DNA from: Mallotus nudiflorus
Taxonomy: Eukaryota; Streptophyta; Magnoliopsida; Malpighiales; Euphorbiaceae
NCBI GenBank assembly: GCA_947683625.1
Contig: CANTUR010000922.1
Coordinates: 17,878-81,877 of the forward strand
Direction: 5' to 3'
Length of the DNA stretch: 64,000 nucleotides
The position numbers were made by a program, and so were the translations under genes. The notes beneath the pieces are model-generated. The model made no database searches. It was not told where the DNA came from and worked only from the letters and a program-made list of their open reading frames with translations. Positions 34,401 through 47,095 of the stretch are shown piece after piece (the stretch's first letter is position 1; each line of letters starts with the position of its first letter).

Positions 34401-37400
34401 TCCCATGCTCTATGCCCATTCCATGGCTTTTTATCTTGTTCATATGTATTTCATGTCATGCTTGCTTGCTCTGCATAGGCTAACGTCTTTTTTTTTTTTT
34501 CCTAATGTTTCCATGTATCGACGTGAAGCTTTGCCAAAATGAGAGGTGAGTCTCATCTTTTTGGTTCTGTAAAACTTCAGCAAAACAATTTTGGGGCATA
34601 TCTTTGAACTTATTTTACTTAAGTTTTATAATGGTTCCTAGAAATGTAGACTTGCAGAATTTGGTTTCAAAATAAATTGCATCTATTTTATTAGTAGGTC
34701 ATGGAGAACTTTTAACTGAAGAACAATTTTATGTGGGTTTCAAGCTCCAATTGGAAATTATATTGTTTGTATACTTTATGGTTTATGGCAGGCATCAATG
34801 TTATGGCAGAAGTAGATGTCCCTGGTCATGCAGAATCATGGTAAGGCACTATTTATGTTCTTTTTCTTTTTCCTCTTTTTTTTTTCTGTTATTGTTTTAG
34901 GCTTCCCAGACAAGTCGAAGCTCCAAGTATATAGTTTTTGTTTAAGTCAGAATTTGGCATATATTTCTTAAACATGAAGCAATCAGAAGCACTAAAAATC
35001 GAGAAGATACTCTGATTTTATTTCTTTCTGAAGTTTTGTCTCTTGTGCTAACCTTGTTTAAGAACTGGAATTTAAAAGTGTCTCCTTGAATTCATTAACT
35101 TTTTAGGGATTACCATTGCCTTGAAGTTGAAGGACATAAAAAGTTTTAGGAGTAAAAAATAACCAAGTTGAAGCACAAACTTTTAATATTTCGAATTGTA
35201 AATGTCTTGCTGGTATATAATACACATGGAGGTGGTGTAGAAAATTCCTTATTACACGAACTTCTTTAAATTTTTTATTTTCTTTTTGTGCAGGGGTGCT
35301 GGATATCCTGATCTCTGGCCTTCTACTTTCTGTAGAGAGCCACTTGATGTTTCAAAAAATTTTACTTTTAATGTGATATCTGGCATTCTGACAGGTTAAG
35401 ATTCTTGTGTTTTATTGCATGCTAAGATTATTTGATGCATATGTGCAACTTATTTTGTCAGTAATATTCTTTTGAAAATTTTTTAATGTGGAACATAGTA
35501 TATACTTGTAATACATGTCTGAGATTCTGAATGTAGAAAATCAGCTGAATTTTGGCTGGGTTGATTAGTATTGGGAGAGTTGGCTGTTATAAGTAACCCA
35601 AGTTGTGACATTTGTAACCTTAGGTGTAGCTCATGGGCCTTCTGCTTGGTTATTTAAATGTTATATGTTCATTAAAAATAATTTCACTCAATATTTTGGC
35701 AAATGTTCCTTACTTCTCTTTTAATTTTTTTGTTTGTAATTTTTGTTTTTCAGACATGAGAAAAATCTTCCCTTTTGAGCTCTTCCACTTGGGTGGTGAT
35801 GAGGTTAACACAGGTTAGTTTGAGTTGCTTTTCTTGTGGAAGCTGATTGTTTGTTATCTCTTAATCAACAAAATCAGCAGCACAGTTGCAGAAAATTTTG
35901 GTTCTATGACGTGCTAAAAGGGAAGGAAAAATTTCGATTTGATAGACTCTACTGCAGTTCATTGTAGTGATACCGTAATTAGAGCCAAAACTCTCATCAG
36001 TGAGCCTTGTTTCTGTGAAAAAAATTCTATGCTGCATTTAGATAGAATACTTAAATTTTTGGAGACCTGATTCGCTGTTGGATCAGCAGCATGTAACTGC
36101 TTCAAAGACCTGATTCACTGTTCGATCAGCAGCATGTAACGGCCTCTGTGGCTTGTTGATGTGCATAGTTGTTTTGCTTAATACCAATGAGATTATCATA
36201 CCATATAATCTTGAGAATCAGAGAAATCCCATTGATAAACTTGAGATGAAATTTTTTCTATCTGAATACTCATCTTGAGTTAGACTAGTGTAGTGATATA
36301 GATCAACAATCTTTTTCTGTTTTTGCTATATTAGCATTATATGATTTTATAGTTGAGAATGAAGAATCTCTTGACTTGAATGAAAAGAACTTAAAACAGC
36401 CAAGGCTGCCAACGTACTTGAGCTCGTGTTCAATTTCTTATTTCTATAGAAATAAAAATCTGTCTTCAGCTGGTACCCTGTATCTGCGTATGCATGAATA
36501 TGCTGTAATTTTGTGCTTGGTTGCCTTTTTGGCATGTAGTGATACAAAATGGTTCACTACTTTACAGATTGCTGGAACTCTACTGCACATGTGAAGCAAT
36601 GGTATGTACGTGAACTGATCTGTTTTATCATTTTTCACTTGTTATATGATGACTTACAATTCCAAGGTAGCTGTCATTTCAATAAGGATATAGGACTTGC
36701 CTAGTCCAGCCTGAAGAGCAATACAATATTGCAGAAAATGTGATCCATAGAATTCAAATGGTCGTTCTTTGTCACTTCATCACATGGCTTGCATAATTTG
36801 TTTTAATTGAAATTCTATTATAGATATATGTTTCTCCAACTATCCAGTTGGAACACAACTTTATTTTATCAGAACTTTATTTTATCTTTAATGAGATTTT
36901 TCATTACTTGATACACATATAACAACCAGCAAAGACTCCGCTCTCTTGGACTCTCTATTGTTAATTCCTCTCAGATTTAGTGAAATCCAATTCTTTCAAT
37001 CTGAAAACAATATGTTGTAGAGAATGAATTTCTACCTAGGCCATGGAGAATTGATTGGATGGTGTTTGCATCCTATGTTTCCAAACTTATGGATTTCCTC
37101 TTCCCAAGAATAGCATGGTGCTGAGCAGTTGTTCTTAATGCGAAGTGTCATGTCGAACATGCCTCAAATTTTAATCTTTCTCAAACAAGCAAAATTTATG
37201 CATTTTGGTTTTTGTTCATTTATCACATTAATTGTCTTAATGGCATATATTGATAAAAAAAAATGATCAGCAGAGTGATTGAGTAATTTCATGGTCCAAA
37301 TTTATATATCTGCAAAAGTTGTTTTTGCTATTATTTTTCCTGGATGAACATTGAGTATTTGGGTTAGATTAGATGATGGATGATGGATGATGGATGATGG

Positions 37401-39764
37401 ATGATGGATGATGGATTGCACATAAAAGATTACTCACGGAACTCTAGTTAATTCCATAGAAGCATAAAATGGCCTTCTGCTTCATTTTCCAAATTTTGAG
37501 TATAGTTATAATGTTATTAAGATAAAACTTATTAATATTCATTTATATAACTGCAGGCTTCAGGATCATAACTTGACTACTAAGGATGCATACCAATATT
37601 TTGTACTCAGAGCTCAAGAAATAGCAATTGCAAAAGGCTGGACTCCAGTCAACTGGTATGTTCATATCTACATCAATAACATTTTTCCTTTGCCATTTCA
37701 AAAGGTTGATTTTTGTTTTGTCATTTCCCGTTCTAAAGTGCCTTGATAAATTTGGAAAGTGAAATACTTACTGTTGCTTAAATGTGAAAAAAAAAATAAT
37801 AATAATTATCACTTCATCATTTGAACTTTTGTGAAAGGATCCTCTATTACTCATGGCTTGTTATACTTGGACCTGCCTGGTCGGTTGGAGCCTGAAAGCT
37901 AGAAGGCAAGGGCTGCTTCAGGCTATCTTGAAACTCTTGAGTTTCCAGCTCCACCTTTTCAAAAGGGCCAAATGGAATATGAACTGTTTGGTCTGTCATG
38001 ATTCCAGTGGTCTGTCATGATTCCAGGGGTCAGAACTATCTGTTCGGCTAATTTATGTATGAAAAATACATAGTCAATTTAGATTCAACAAAGGAAGACC
38101 TTTAATGCAACACATGTTCTAGGACCATTTTGTGATAATTTTTTTATTTATATAATATAGAGATAATATTAATAACAATTTCCCTTTTCCTTGTTACCTG
38201 CATATGATTACATTTGAGAAATAAACAAAGAAGTTTAGTGCATAGAAATGAGTGTTTAGTAGCTAAAATAACAATTAAAAATTAATACTACTTATGTTAA
38301 TATTCATTTTAAAAAATATTGTAAATTCAAAATTTTCATTTGTTAGAATATCATTAAGGATATTTATCATTAGTACGTATGTGCTTTCACAAATCTATCA
38401 ATTGATATTTGATTATAACTATATTTTTGTAGCTCATTTCCAAATGTTCACTGGACATTTATTTATCAACTATCCTTTTAGCTTGGTGCAAATTCTAATC
38501 CCTGATCCTCTCTGTTATTTGGGTTGATGACCTGTTCAATTCTGAAAATATTGACATTAATAGTGTTTTCAGTATGAAGTGTTCTTCAAATTTTAAATAT
38601 AAAGCTACATGGACGTGTGACAAATCTAGATTATTTTATCTCAGGGAGGAAACATTCAATACGTTTCCCTCGCATCTTCATCCAAGTACTATAGTGCACA
38701 ACTGGTGAGTTGTCTACCTATACATCATGCAATATTTCAAGCATCAAATGTTGTGCTTTCGGTCTCTAAAGCGTGAAATTTACGTGATGCAACAGGTTGG
38801 GTGGAGGGGTTTGTCCAAAAGCTGTTTCAAAAGGTTTCCGATGCATCTTCAGCAATCAAGGTTTTTGGTACCTTGATCATTTAGATGTCCCTTGGTATGA
38901 GGTTTACAATGCTGAGCCCCTAGAAGGAATTGATGATGTTTCTGAGCAAGAGCTTGTGCTCGGAGGAGAAGTTTGCATGTGGGGTGAGACAGCTGATACC
39001 TCAGATGTTCAGCAAACAATATGGCCCCGAGCAGCAGCAGCTGCAGGTATGCCTGCATTCAACATACATAATCTTGTCATTGTTTTCCTTGATACCCTTA
39101 TTTATGTGTAAAAAAATAGGCTTATAAGTTAGCGATCTGTTGGGAATGATTTTGACATCTGCTGAAAATAAAAGAAGAATTGTTTAAGGGCAGAAGAGAC
39201 AAATATCTGCATGGGAAACAAAAAGGTCTAATTGAACAGAAAAAGAAATGTTAAAATAGGATTTCTCTCTGATTCACTGAATATCAATTGAAGAAACTCA
39301 TCTAAGAACCAGAAAATAAAAGCACCATAAAGCTGTTCATGTAACTGAACATGCATAAATGAGACCCTGAAAGTTCTAGCTCAAAATCTGAATTGCTGGC
39401 AGTTCATATTTCCTCTATGAGAGTGCTTAATAGCTATTGATTTATTCCCTTGTATTTATATAGTGAGTTTCGTGCTATCAAAGGTGAAAAGTTCTGCTGT
39501 GAAATGCCAAGTTTCGTTAGAGATGCATGCTTATGTATATCTTCTTAGCTCTTAAGCATGGTTTGCTTGCACTTTGTCTTCCATGCAGAGCGCTTGTGGA
39601 GCAGGAGAAAGTCCATATCAGATGCAAATATTAACGAAACAGCCTTACCCCGCTTGCTCTACTTTAGATGCCTATTGAATAGGCGTGGAGTTCCAGCTGC
39701 TCCTGTCACAAATTTCTACGCCCGACGACCTCCAACTGGTCCAGGGTCATGCTATGAGCAATAA
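31484..39764 (+). CDS. HEXO1: Beta-N-acetylhexosaminidase, GH20, HEXO1 type (15 exons)
   Basis: Exons: 31484-31882, 31994-32077, 32633-32668, 33633-33744, 33851-33921, 34050-34180, 34529-34545, 34792-34840, 35294-35394, 35754-35813, 36568-36601, 37557-37655, 38645-38704, 38796-39046, 39589-39764. All introns are GT-AG, phases fit, and the total is 1680 nt, 559 residues (Arabidopsis HEXO1 is about 541). It removes terminal GlcNAc/GalNAc, mainly from N-glycans, in vacuole or apoplast. Order: hydrophobic signal peptide (residues about 1-30), acidic Asp-rich patch, GH20 N-terminal domain (about 45-180), catalytic barrel. The barrel shows YRGLLLD, HWHIIDEQ, DVPGHAESW, catalytic Asp349-Glu350 in HLGGDEVNT, and GEVCMWGE. 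Several N-glycosylation sequons are present. Start: the ATG at 31433 is in frame but would put 17 residues before a good signal peptide, so 31484 (or 31487) is preferred. The frame is intact. Long introns hold no gene. Confidence 0.95.
34529..34545 (+). other. HEXO1: 17-nt micro-exon 7 of HEXO1
   Basis: The sequence CTTTGCCAAAATGAGAG lies between a GAAG acceptor and GGTGAG donor. With the 2 nt before and 1 nt after it, it codes N-FAKMR-G, which the family needs between 'EDAYEIV' and 'INVMAEVDVPGH'. Gene finders often miss exons of this size. Confidence 0.9.
37372..37414. repeat. 7-bp minisatellite (GATGATG), about 6 copies
   Basis: Perfect tandem GATGATG units inside intron 11 of the hexosaminidase gene. 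No sign of a functional role. Confidence 0.9.
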
Positions 39765-39827
39765 TTCTTCTTATGCCAACTTGGGTAATTTCAGTTACCT
39801 GAAGCTACATCTCTATATGTTGTACAT

Positions 39828-39833
39828 AATAAA
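39828..39833 (+). terminator. HEXO1: Polyadenylation signal AATAAA of HEXO1
   Basis: Canonical AATAAA, 64 bp after the stop codon. It is the best near-downstream candidate. The true cleavage site is unknown. Confidence 0.6.
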
Positions 39834-42001
39834 CGCAAGCAGCCGATGAAATTCCATGTCTTCTAGTTTCGTCCTGTTGGTTGATCGATGAGTTTGGTGT
39901 ATTATAACAATGGATTTGAATACTTCTGCTTTGCAAGATGAGATGATTATCTTGTCAATTTGAAGAGGCCGTCATGGCCCATTTGTGTCTATGGAATGTA
40001 ATCAAACCAGACTGTTTCTTACAAATTCTTGAACAATTTTATTGGAAACCTCAAATAAAAAAATGGATCAGGATAAATTTCAGAAAGAAAATTCAACGCG
40101 AGTTAGACTTAAGCTTGCAATATTAATGTCTGGAGATCAATTTAGTAAGGCCATCTCCAGCTGAACATCAATTTTCAATCCAAAATGGGAAAATAGGCTC
40201 CAATCGAACATCAATTTTTAACCCAATAATCCATTGGATGAACAGTGGCATTGCCGTTCTGCATTGCCTGCCATTGTTTACAAAAGCATAATGGTTGTTT
40301 TGTTTTTATTTTTGATACATAATTAAAAGTGTTCAATTTAGTCCAAACTCTTATTGTACATACATAATTTTTTTGACAATTAAGTCTAAAATTTTATTTT
40401 ATTTAAAATATTTTTATTGAATTTAAAATATACCTAAATAAAAATATATATTTGTAAAAACAAATGAATATATTATATGCTGAAAAATATACTACTAAGA
40501 TGCATGAACATGTATAAATATTGTTGAAATTGTACTCTTTTATTGGTGATTTTTTTATGTAACATTTAATTTTTAGGGATCTTTATTAAAATGCCTCAAA
40601 AACTCAAGTCATCAACTAAAATATCCAAACTTTTTTTTTATCACTTCCACGCACCCAAAAGCAAACAAAAAAAATTACACGTGTGCACCCAATAATGTAA
40701 GTGATAGAAAATAAAAAAATTATGGAAAAAAAACTCAAAGCAAAACAAAAACACTATCATCTCTTCTTCTTCTTCTTTGCGTCTTCTTCCTCTTCCATGT
40801 CTTCTTCTCCTTCTTCATTTCTCTTTTTCTTTCATCTTTACTCAGCCCTTTCTTCACTTGTTATCATATCTTTATGCCATAAAGCTCTCTTGCAATCCTT
40901 TTATTCTTTTGGGTTCTCTTTGGCTACTTTGTTTTGGTGCATAGATTTGTCTCTTTGTAATTTGATCCTCGCTTGCTCACTTATTTCCAATCTCTAGATC
41001 CATTGTTCAATCAAGGTTTTGCTACTGCTTCTTCTTCTATGGTTTCTTTTAATCCATTTCTAAACAATTTTTGATTCATTAATTTGTTGTTTTTTTTTTT
41101 TTGGGTTTTGTGTGGTCGAATTTGTAGTGAATAATGAATATGATCATTTGATTCTCTAGTCATTTTGTTGCTTTAGTATGAATTTTAAGGTTTTGGTACA
41201 ATTGCGAAAATTTGCAAATTCAGTTCGGTTTTGCACACCCTAATCATAACCAAACTAGACCTAATGGCTTCCCACCTTTTCACCTCCTTATATATATTTG
41301 CTTGGTTGATCTTTTATCATCTACTGCATTAGGGTTAGCTATTTCATAATTCAAGTGGAATGGATGAATACTATGTCGATTCTATTTGCTTCTTTCAGTT
41401 ACATAATTACTTAAATCCCATTTGTAAAGTTCACTTCTTTTCAAATTTCAATTTTTTTGGTTGTGGATATTTATGTAAAGTGACCATTTTATGTGCTTCT
41501 AATGGATGTTTATACCTTATACTTTAATTTTTAGATTTCCATTTGATATAATCTCTCATAGTGAACAGGTCAATAGAATTTTGATGTTAATGTTAGTGAA
41601 TGTTGATCATCTTATGATATCATTGTGTTTATTATGCGTAGGGAAAATGAGATAGAGAGGAGTAGTTATGGCACTCAAAGTGGTGGAGGCTACTTTGGTC
41701 ACGAAGTTATTATGTAAATTGTTTCAAAGTGAACTGGGCATAAAGAAATAATTTAAGTTCTATTTGAAATTGCATTTTATAGATTGGTTGAGTGATTGAA
41801 TTTGAGGTTCGTAGTTTGGTTGAGTGATTAAATTTGAGGTTTTGTAGCAATGCACTAAAATGAGTCGTAATAAAGGTGAAAATATAAGAGCACAATGAGG
41901 TTGATGAACCAGTCATGTTTTTGCTTGGCTTTAATAAGTGTGCAGCCTGTTTTATTGCAAGAATGTTGTACTTCTACCTGAATATGACAATATCATGGTT
42001 A
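39834..42001. other. Intergenic sequence, no gene seen
   Basis: About 2.2 kb of AT-rich spacer. ORFs here (for example 40701-40997) are short, pyrimidine-driven and look like chance. The stretch at 40145-40265 ('gccatctccagctgaacatc' repeated with 'caatcgaacatc') may be a small repeat but could not be classified. Confidence 0.5.
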
Positions 42002-42172
42002 TGTTGGAATCCCACTTTGAAAATGTGTGAAAATAATAAAGGGCTTATAAGTGCTATAGATTGAACCTTAACACATGCTAATTGGTTTTACGTTACATGG
42101 GCTCAACCTTATTTATAAGTCCACATGTGTGTGTGTGGACTAACACTCTCAAGGCCCATGGACTTATTGACA
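42002..42172 (+). repeat. TRIM-like small LTR (171 bp)
   Basis: Starts TGTTGGAATCCCAC and ends GGACTTATTGACA, followed at once by TGGTATCACAG. This matches the initiator tRNA-Met primer-binding consensus TGGTATCAGAGC except near its end. The start resembles TGTTGGAGTCCCACATC of TRIM-type miniature retrotransposons. Internal phrases (gggcttataag, gggctcaacc, aaggcccatgg) fit too. No 3' partner LTR was found, so the element is incomplete. Confidence 0.7.
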
Positions 42173-42184
42173 TGGTATCACAGT
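42173..42184 (+). other. Primer-binding site of the TRIM-like element (degenerate)
   Basis: TGGTATCACAGT against the expected TGGTATCAGAGC. Directly abuts the LTR end. Confidence 0.6.
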
Positions 42185-42699
42185 AGTGATCCTGGGCTCA
42201 TGTTTAGGACCTGGAATTGGGTGTGGCATGTTCGAGTTGTTGGGTGCAACCCATTTGAGTTTAATATGACCTATATGAGTTGTCGTTAGGTGTAGCCCAT
42301 TTGTGACCCTGTTTGAGTCGTTGGGAGTTGTTGGGACTTTTGTGAAGGAATTAAGTTTGAATATCAAAGATTGAAGTTCAAAAAAATCAAGAAACAAAAG
42401 AGGCCAAAAATGAAATAAAGCTCAAATCCTTACCAAATCAAGTTTTCAAGCTACAAGGAGCTTGGAAACGGCTTCTATGGAGTTCTAGGAGCTCAACGGC
42501 ACTGGAACCATCAGATTTGGTGACTGGAAACACCTTGAACGGAGGAGAGGAGAGTTTTGGGTATTCTGGCTTCCATAGACCATAGACGGCGCCGGAGAAG
42601 GTGACAGGGATGGCGGAGCCATTGGAGAAGACGGTGGCACGCCGGGAGGCACTCTGTCAGCCTCTGATCGGCGTTGTAGAGGTGAGGGGGGTGAGGGGG

Positions 42700-45600
42700 T
42701 GTCACGACCCAAAACAGGGGCCATGACCAGCGCTAAGGAACGGGAATTCTTTTGAATCCGGAACCCGTAGCAAGCCTAAAAATAAAAAAAATCATGCAAT
42801 AATAACCATACTCATATAATATGCAGCGAAAATAAAAATCATAATATCATAATGTTATTCAATCAACTGGATTTAAATCAAATCTCATCTCATAGATACA
42901 TAATCTTTTTAGTACAAATCCAGTTTCGATATAATACATCTCTTTTTAAAAATAAAATACATAAAATCCATTACTTTAATTCACAACTACTGCAGTGTCT
43001 AGATAAAATAAATAAGACTCAAGTAGACAGTTTACATAAAGAAGCCGGGGCGGAAGAAATCCGGCGTATCGACCTGCTACTGAGGTCTGAGGAAGTTGAC
43101 TCTCCTGAAAAATAGTTAACGGAGGGGAGTCAGACCTCACTGAGTGAATTACTATAATATATATACATACACACTAAATGATAATGCATACAGTCAATAA
43201 TACATATCTAATATGTATATTTATATACAGGCAAATTCACACAAATGCAATAAAATCCTTTTTATATATTTATTTGAAAATCATCTTTTATGAAGGATCA
43301 CATAGAACCCTAGAATATCGCAACCTCAGAATAATAGTGTTAAACAACACTCTGGCCATACAGGCTCACTTATCCAAATATATCCACTTAATCCATTTAG
43401 ACAGTAGACTGGCCCCGAGACACTAAGTCAACCGAGCTCCAGCAGTCTGACTGCCAGTGTGATTGGCCCCGAGACACTTGGTCAACCGAGCTCCAGCAAT
43501 CACACCCAAACCACATCTCACATATCAATAATCATAATCAAATCAATATCCACAAATAAGTTAGTATTATAGCCTAATACTATAGGCGTACCGGTACATA
43601 CTCGGTCATAGTGCTGCCCACTAGGTAGCACGTTCTATTGATATCCTTCATCATTAAATATAAAACATTCATTCACAAAAATAAATGATGCATGACGTTC
43701 AATAAAATACAACATAAACCATATATATACCGGAAATATACCAAAAGTAAACCAGGTATATTTCGAGTATATATATGTCAAATAAATCCAATCAAATCAC
43801 AAATTAAATTAAAAATATATTTAAAAACATTTTAAATATATTTTATTAATAAAACATGTATATAATTTATTATATACCAAAATAAACCAAAAATATACTT
43901 AAATACAAATCACATTATTTATGCATTTTAATCAAAGTAAAACATATATTTCTAAATCATGCATCCTAAGCATGTATACATAGTACAGTAACTCACCTAG
44001 TGCGCTCCACGAGACAGGTCCGACGGGCCTGGACCACTAGTCCTCGGTCTCGGCGCAACTAAACAAGAAATAAATAATCGACATCAGAATAAACCTAACA
44101 GAAATCCTAGAATTCGATCTAGAGTATTAAACACAGAATCGGAATTTAGGGTTCGACTGGATATCACGTTTTACGAGAATTCTACCGAAAATCCGGCAGA
44201 ACCTCCCATGTAAAACGGACATCTCTCTACTCAAAAGAGTAGAGCCGACCCTGCAAAGAAACACACTTCAAGAAATAAACACCACATCTCATTCACAACC
44301 CCTCGGTCGGACTCCAGACTACAGTCTACCGACCGGGGTCCACAACACAGAAATATACCAGATATACCAAAAATATCCTTAAATCACAGAAATACATTTC
44401 ATAGGTGGAAATTACATAATTAACCTTAAAACATAGTAAAAACCGATAAAAACTCATTTTATTAGAAAAACCGTATATTATATGTATAATTGAAAATAAT
44501 TAACGAAAAATAGTTTTAATTAGTTAAAAATACCAAATAATTTATAGAAATCATTTTTATACCTTAAATAACTATTAAAACCAATTAAATTACATTTTTA
44601 GCCAATTTAGGGTAAAATTACCAAAATACCCCTATATATATAAATATACTTAAATTACTTCAAAAATTCACCAAAAATTATACAATTATCCAAAATTAAT
44701 TTTCTTAACATATTTATCAATAATATCAATAATTAAACCCAATTATCCAATTAATTTCAAATAAAAACACATTTAACCTAATTTTCTCAAATTCACATAA
44801 ACTCAATTAATTCAAAATAAATACTTAGAAATTCATAAAAATTCCAAATAAATTCCTATAATTCATTTAAACACTCAATTTAACCATAAACTCTAATTTC
44901 ATAATTTAAATAATTAATTTCCAAAAATTAGAAAATAATATTAAAATATTCAAAAATACCCAAAAATCCAAACAATCTCCAAAAATTCTACAAAAATTCA
45001 CACATGTAGATTAAGCTACTAGAATCAACATTTATGAAGGGAGTTTTCATGAATCAATCAATTCGAAGCTCAAAAAAATCAAAAACCCTAATAGGCCGAA
45101 ATCAAAAATTCGAAACCTAACCAATTCTAGACCAATTCAGCTCAAACCAAAGCTAGAATCACACTCACCGGAGCTCAAGGAGAAGAAAGAGACCGGCGGT
45201 GTCGAAAACGGTGGCCGGAATCGGCGTGATCGACGGTGGATCGATTTTCGGCTTCTCCGGCCAAAATCGATCTCCAGACGCCGGAAACGGCCTCCTCAGG
45301 CGGCGAAATTGGTCGGGGAAAACGGTGGCACACCGGACGGCACACCCACGGTGAAGGAACGGCACGGCAGCGACCGGAAATGGAGAAGGGAAGAATCGGG
45401 AGGAAGAAGAAGAAGTCGGGGGCAAAATGGTAATTTTCCAAACTTTTTGATTTTTGACAAATATATGTATATATATATATACTTTATACTATATATTAAA
45501 ATAATATTAAATTACACACATCAAATATACACCACACACATAAAATTTAATATTTTAATAATTTATACTAAATAAAATTAATTAAATAACAATAAAACAA

Positions 45601-45933
45601 ATAAATACCTAATAAAATATTAGGAAAATAATAAACCCTAATTAAATAAATATACACACACAGGCTTTATTTAATAATTTAAAAATATGTATGAGTTCAT
45701 GCAAGTCCGTAAATACATTTAAAATAATTAATAATACATTGTTTACGTGAAAATTTCCCCGAAAATGCAAGTCCCGGGAAAATTTTACGTAAAGCACTGA
45801 AAATAATACACAATAATTAAAATAGGTCTAAAATACATATCAACTCGTAAAAATATCTTATAAAATACAAAAATCATTAACACTGCATATCCCGGTACTG
45901 TGTAAAAATATTTTAAAAACATGGGATATTACA
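42700..45933 (-). mobile_element. 3.2-kb solo LTR (Tekay/Del-type), inverted copy
   Basis: On the minus strand it starts TGTAATATCCCATG and ends TTGGGTCGTGACA. Length is 3234 bp, with an exact 5-bp target duplication GGGGG (42695-42699 and 45934-45938). It is the inverted relative of 9430-12657 and the two are very similar (4 differences in the last 76 bp by eye). It carries the same stem-loop pair (43405-43503), hairpins (about 44175-44250), GC island (45165-45430) and near-palindrome GTACCGGTAC (about 43590). No coding domain. Confidence 0.9.
43405..43503 (-). repeat. Paired stem-loop repeat with covarying stems (inverted copy)
   Basis: Two 45-nt units. Arms are TAGACTG/CAGTCTG (43405-43411, 43443-43449; one G-T wobble) and GTGATTG/CAATCAC (43459-43465, 43497-43503; perfect). 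Loops are the complement of those at 11862-11960. Confidence 0.75.
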
Positions 45934-45966
45934 GGGGGTGTGAGGGTGAGGAAGAAGAAGTTTTAT

Positions 45967-45973
<7 letters not shown>

Positions 45974-46035
<62 letters not shown>
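45974..46035. repeat. (TA)n microsatellite, about 31 copies
   Basis: An uninterrupted TA run of 62 bp within the older LTR fragment. Confidence 0.95.
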
Positions 46036-46037
<2 letters not shown>

Positions 46038-46724
46038 AAATATTGATTATGCATGAAATCATACAATTTAATAAAATAAAATAACATTAATCAATAAAAT
46101 ATTATTTAAATATTATTTTCCAAAATAATAGGTTTCGGGAAAATTTTTATGTGAAAAACTTTAAATAAACTTAAAATAACATTAATTATTAACAAAATAA
46201 TTAAATAATCAAATATATATTAAAACTTATTAACACTGTATATCCTGATAAAATATAAAAATATTTAAAAACTCGGATTATAACAGAATATGAATGTATA
46301 TCCTGAGCTTTCCAAAATATAAATGCCCTCTGTTCATTTATTATGCAGGTTTATAATTATATGCTGACTAAACTAACCTCTTTGATTTTATTACTAGATT
46401 TTAAAAAAAAACTATAGAGAAACGATTAAATAGAAATAAAGCAAGTATAAATAATGGAAAATCTTATGCATTTTGACATTTTTTTTGTTTGCTGATTTTT
46501 TTTCAAGAAGTCATTGATGACTTTTTCAATATATATGTTAATCTTATATATATTTTTTGTTTTATTATTAATATTATTATTATTATTATTATAATATACA
46601 AAGTATTATAAAAAAACAAAAACACATGAAATTATCAGTATAATATTTTAATTAATTAATTTTAAAAATGAATTAGAAACCAAAAACAAATAAAAAAAAT
46701 ATATTCAAAAAAATAAAAATAATA

Positions 46725-47095
46725 ACTCTCCTTATAGTATGGAATGTTTTAACATAAAATAAAGATTGCATAAAAACAACAAACATACAATAAAGAAACT
46801 TTGTGTAACTACATTGTCATTAATAAAACAAAAATGTATCAGAAACCAAAAAAAAAACCAAAATGATACCAAATTAAAACAAAAAAGTACCAAAAAAAAA
46901 AAAAAACCAAAACGATACCAAATCATAAACACAACATAAAACGGTAGCATCAAAATAATAACTCAAGTTCAACTATGAAATATTTGGACATAAAATAAAG
47001 ATTGCATTAATACAACAAACATTCAAAAAGAAACTCAGTAATACAACTATATTTCCATTAATAAAATAAAAAAGTATCAGAAACCACAAAAAAAT
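46725..47095. repeat. Decayed tandem duplication, period about 236 bp
   Basis: The block 'acataaaataaagattgca' at 46752 returns at 46988. After each come 'acaacaaacat', 'aaagaaact', 'attaataaaa' and 'tatcagaaacca' in the same order. Two units, diverged. Nature unknown. Confidence 0.6.

Larger units (their letters stand above)
42330..46287 (-). mobile_element. Older Tekay/Del-type LTR fragment split by a younger relative
   Basis: On the minus strand this starts TGTTATAATCCGAG (46287) and runs to 45934. It then continues from 42699 down to about 42330 (GC island 42699-42430, then a segment like 45075-45000 of the inserted copy). It corresponds to the first 0.7 kb of the 3.2-kb LTR family. The remainder is absent. 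The left boundary is approximate. Confidence 0.6.

Noticed and set aside
37372..37414. Regular short repeats as a CRISPR-like array
   Set aside because: A 7-bp intronic minisatellite without spacers in a plant gene.
40145..40265. Possible MITE-like sequence (gccatctccagct...)
   Set aside because: No terminal inverted repeats or target duplication could be shown.
45165..45441. Overlapping 80-90 residue frames on both strands
   Set aside because: GC-island artefact within a solo LTR; no similarity to the matching frames at 10020-10316 or 22447-22839.
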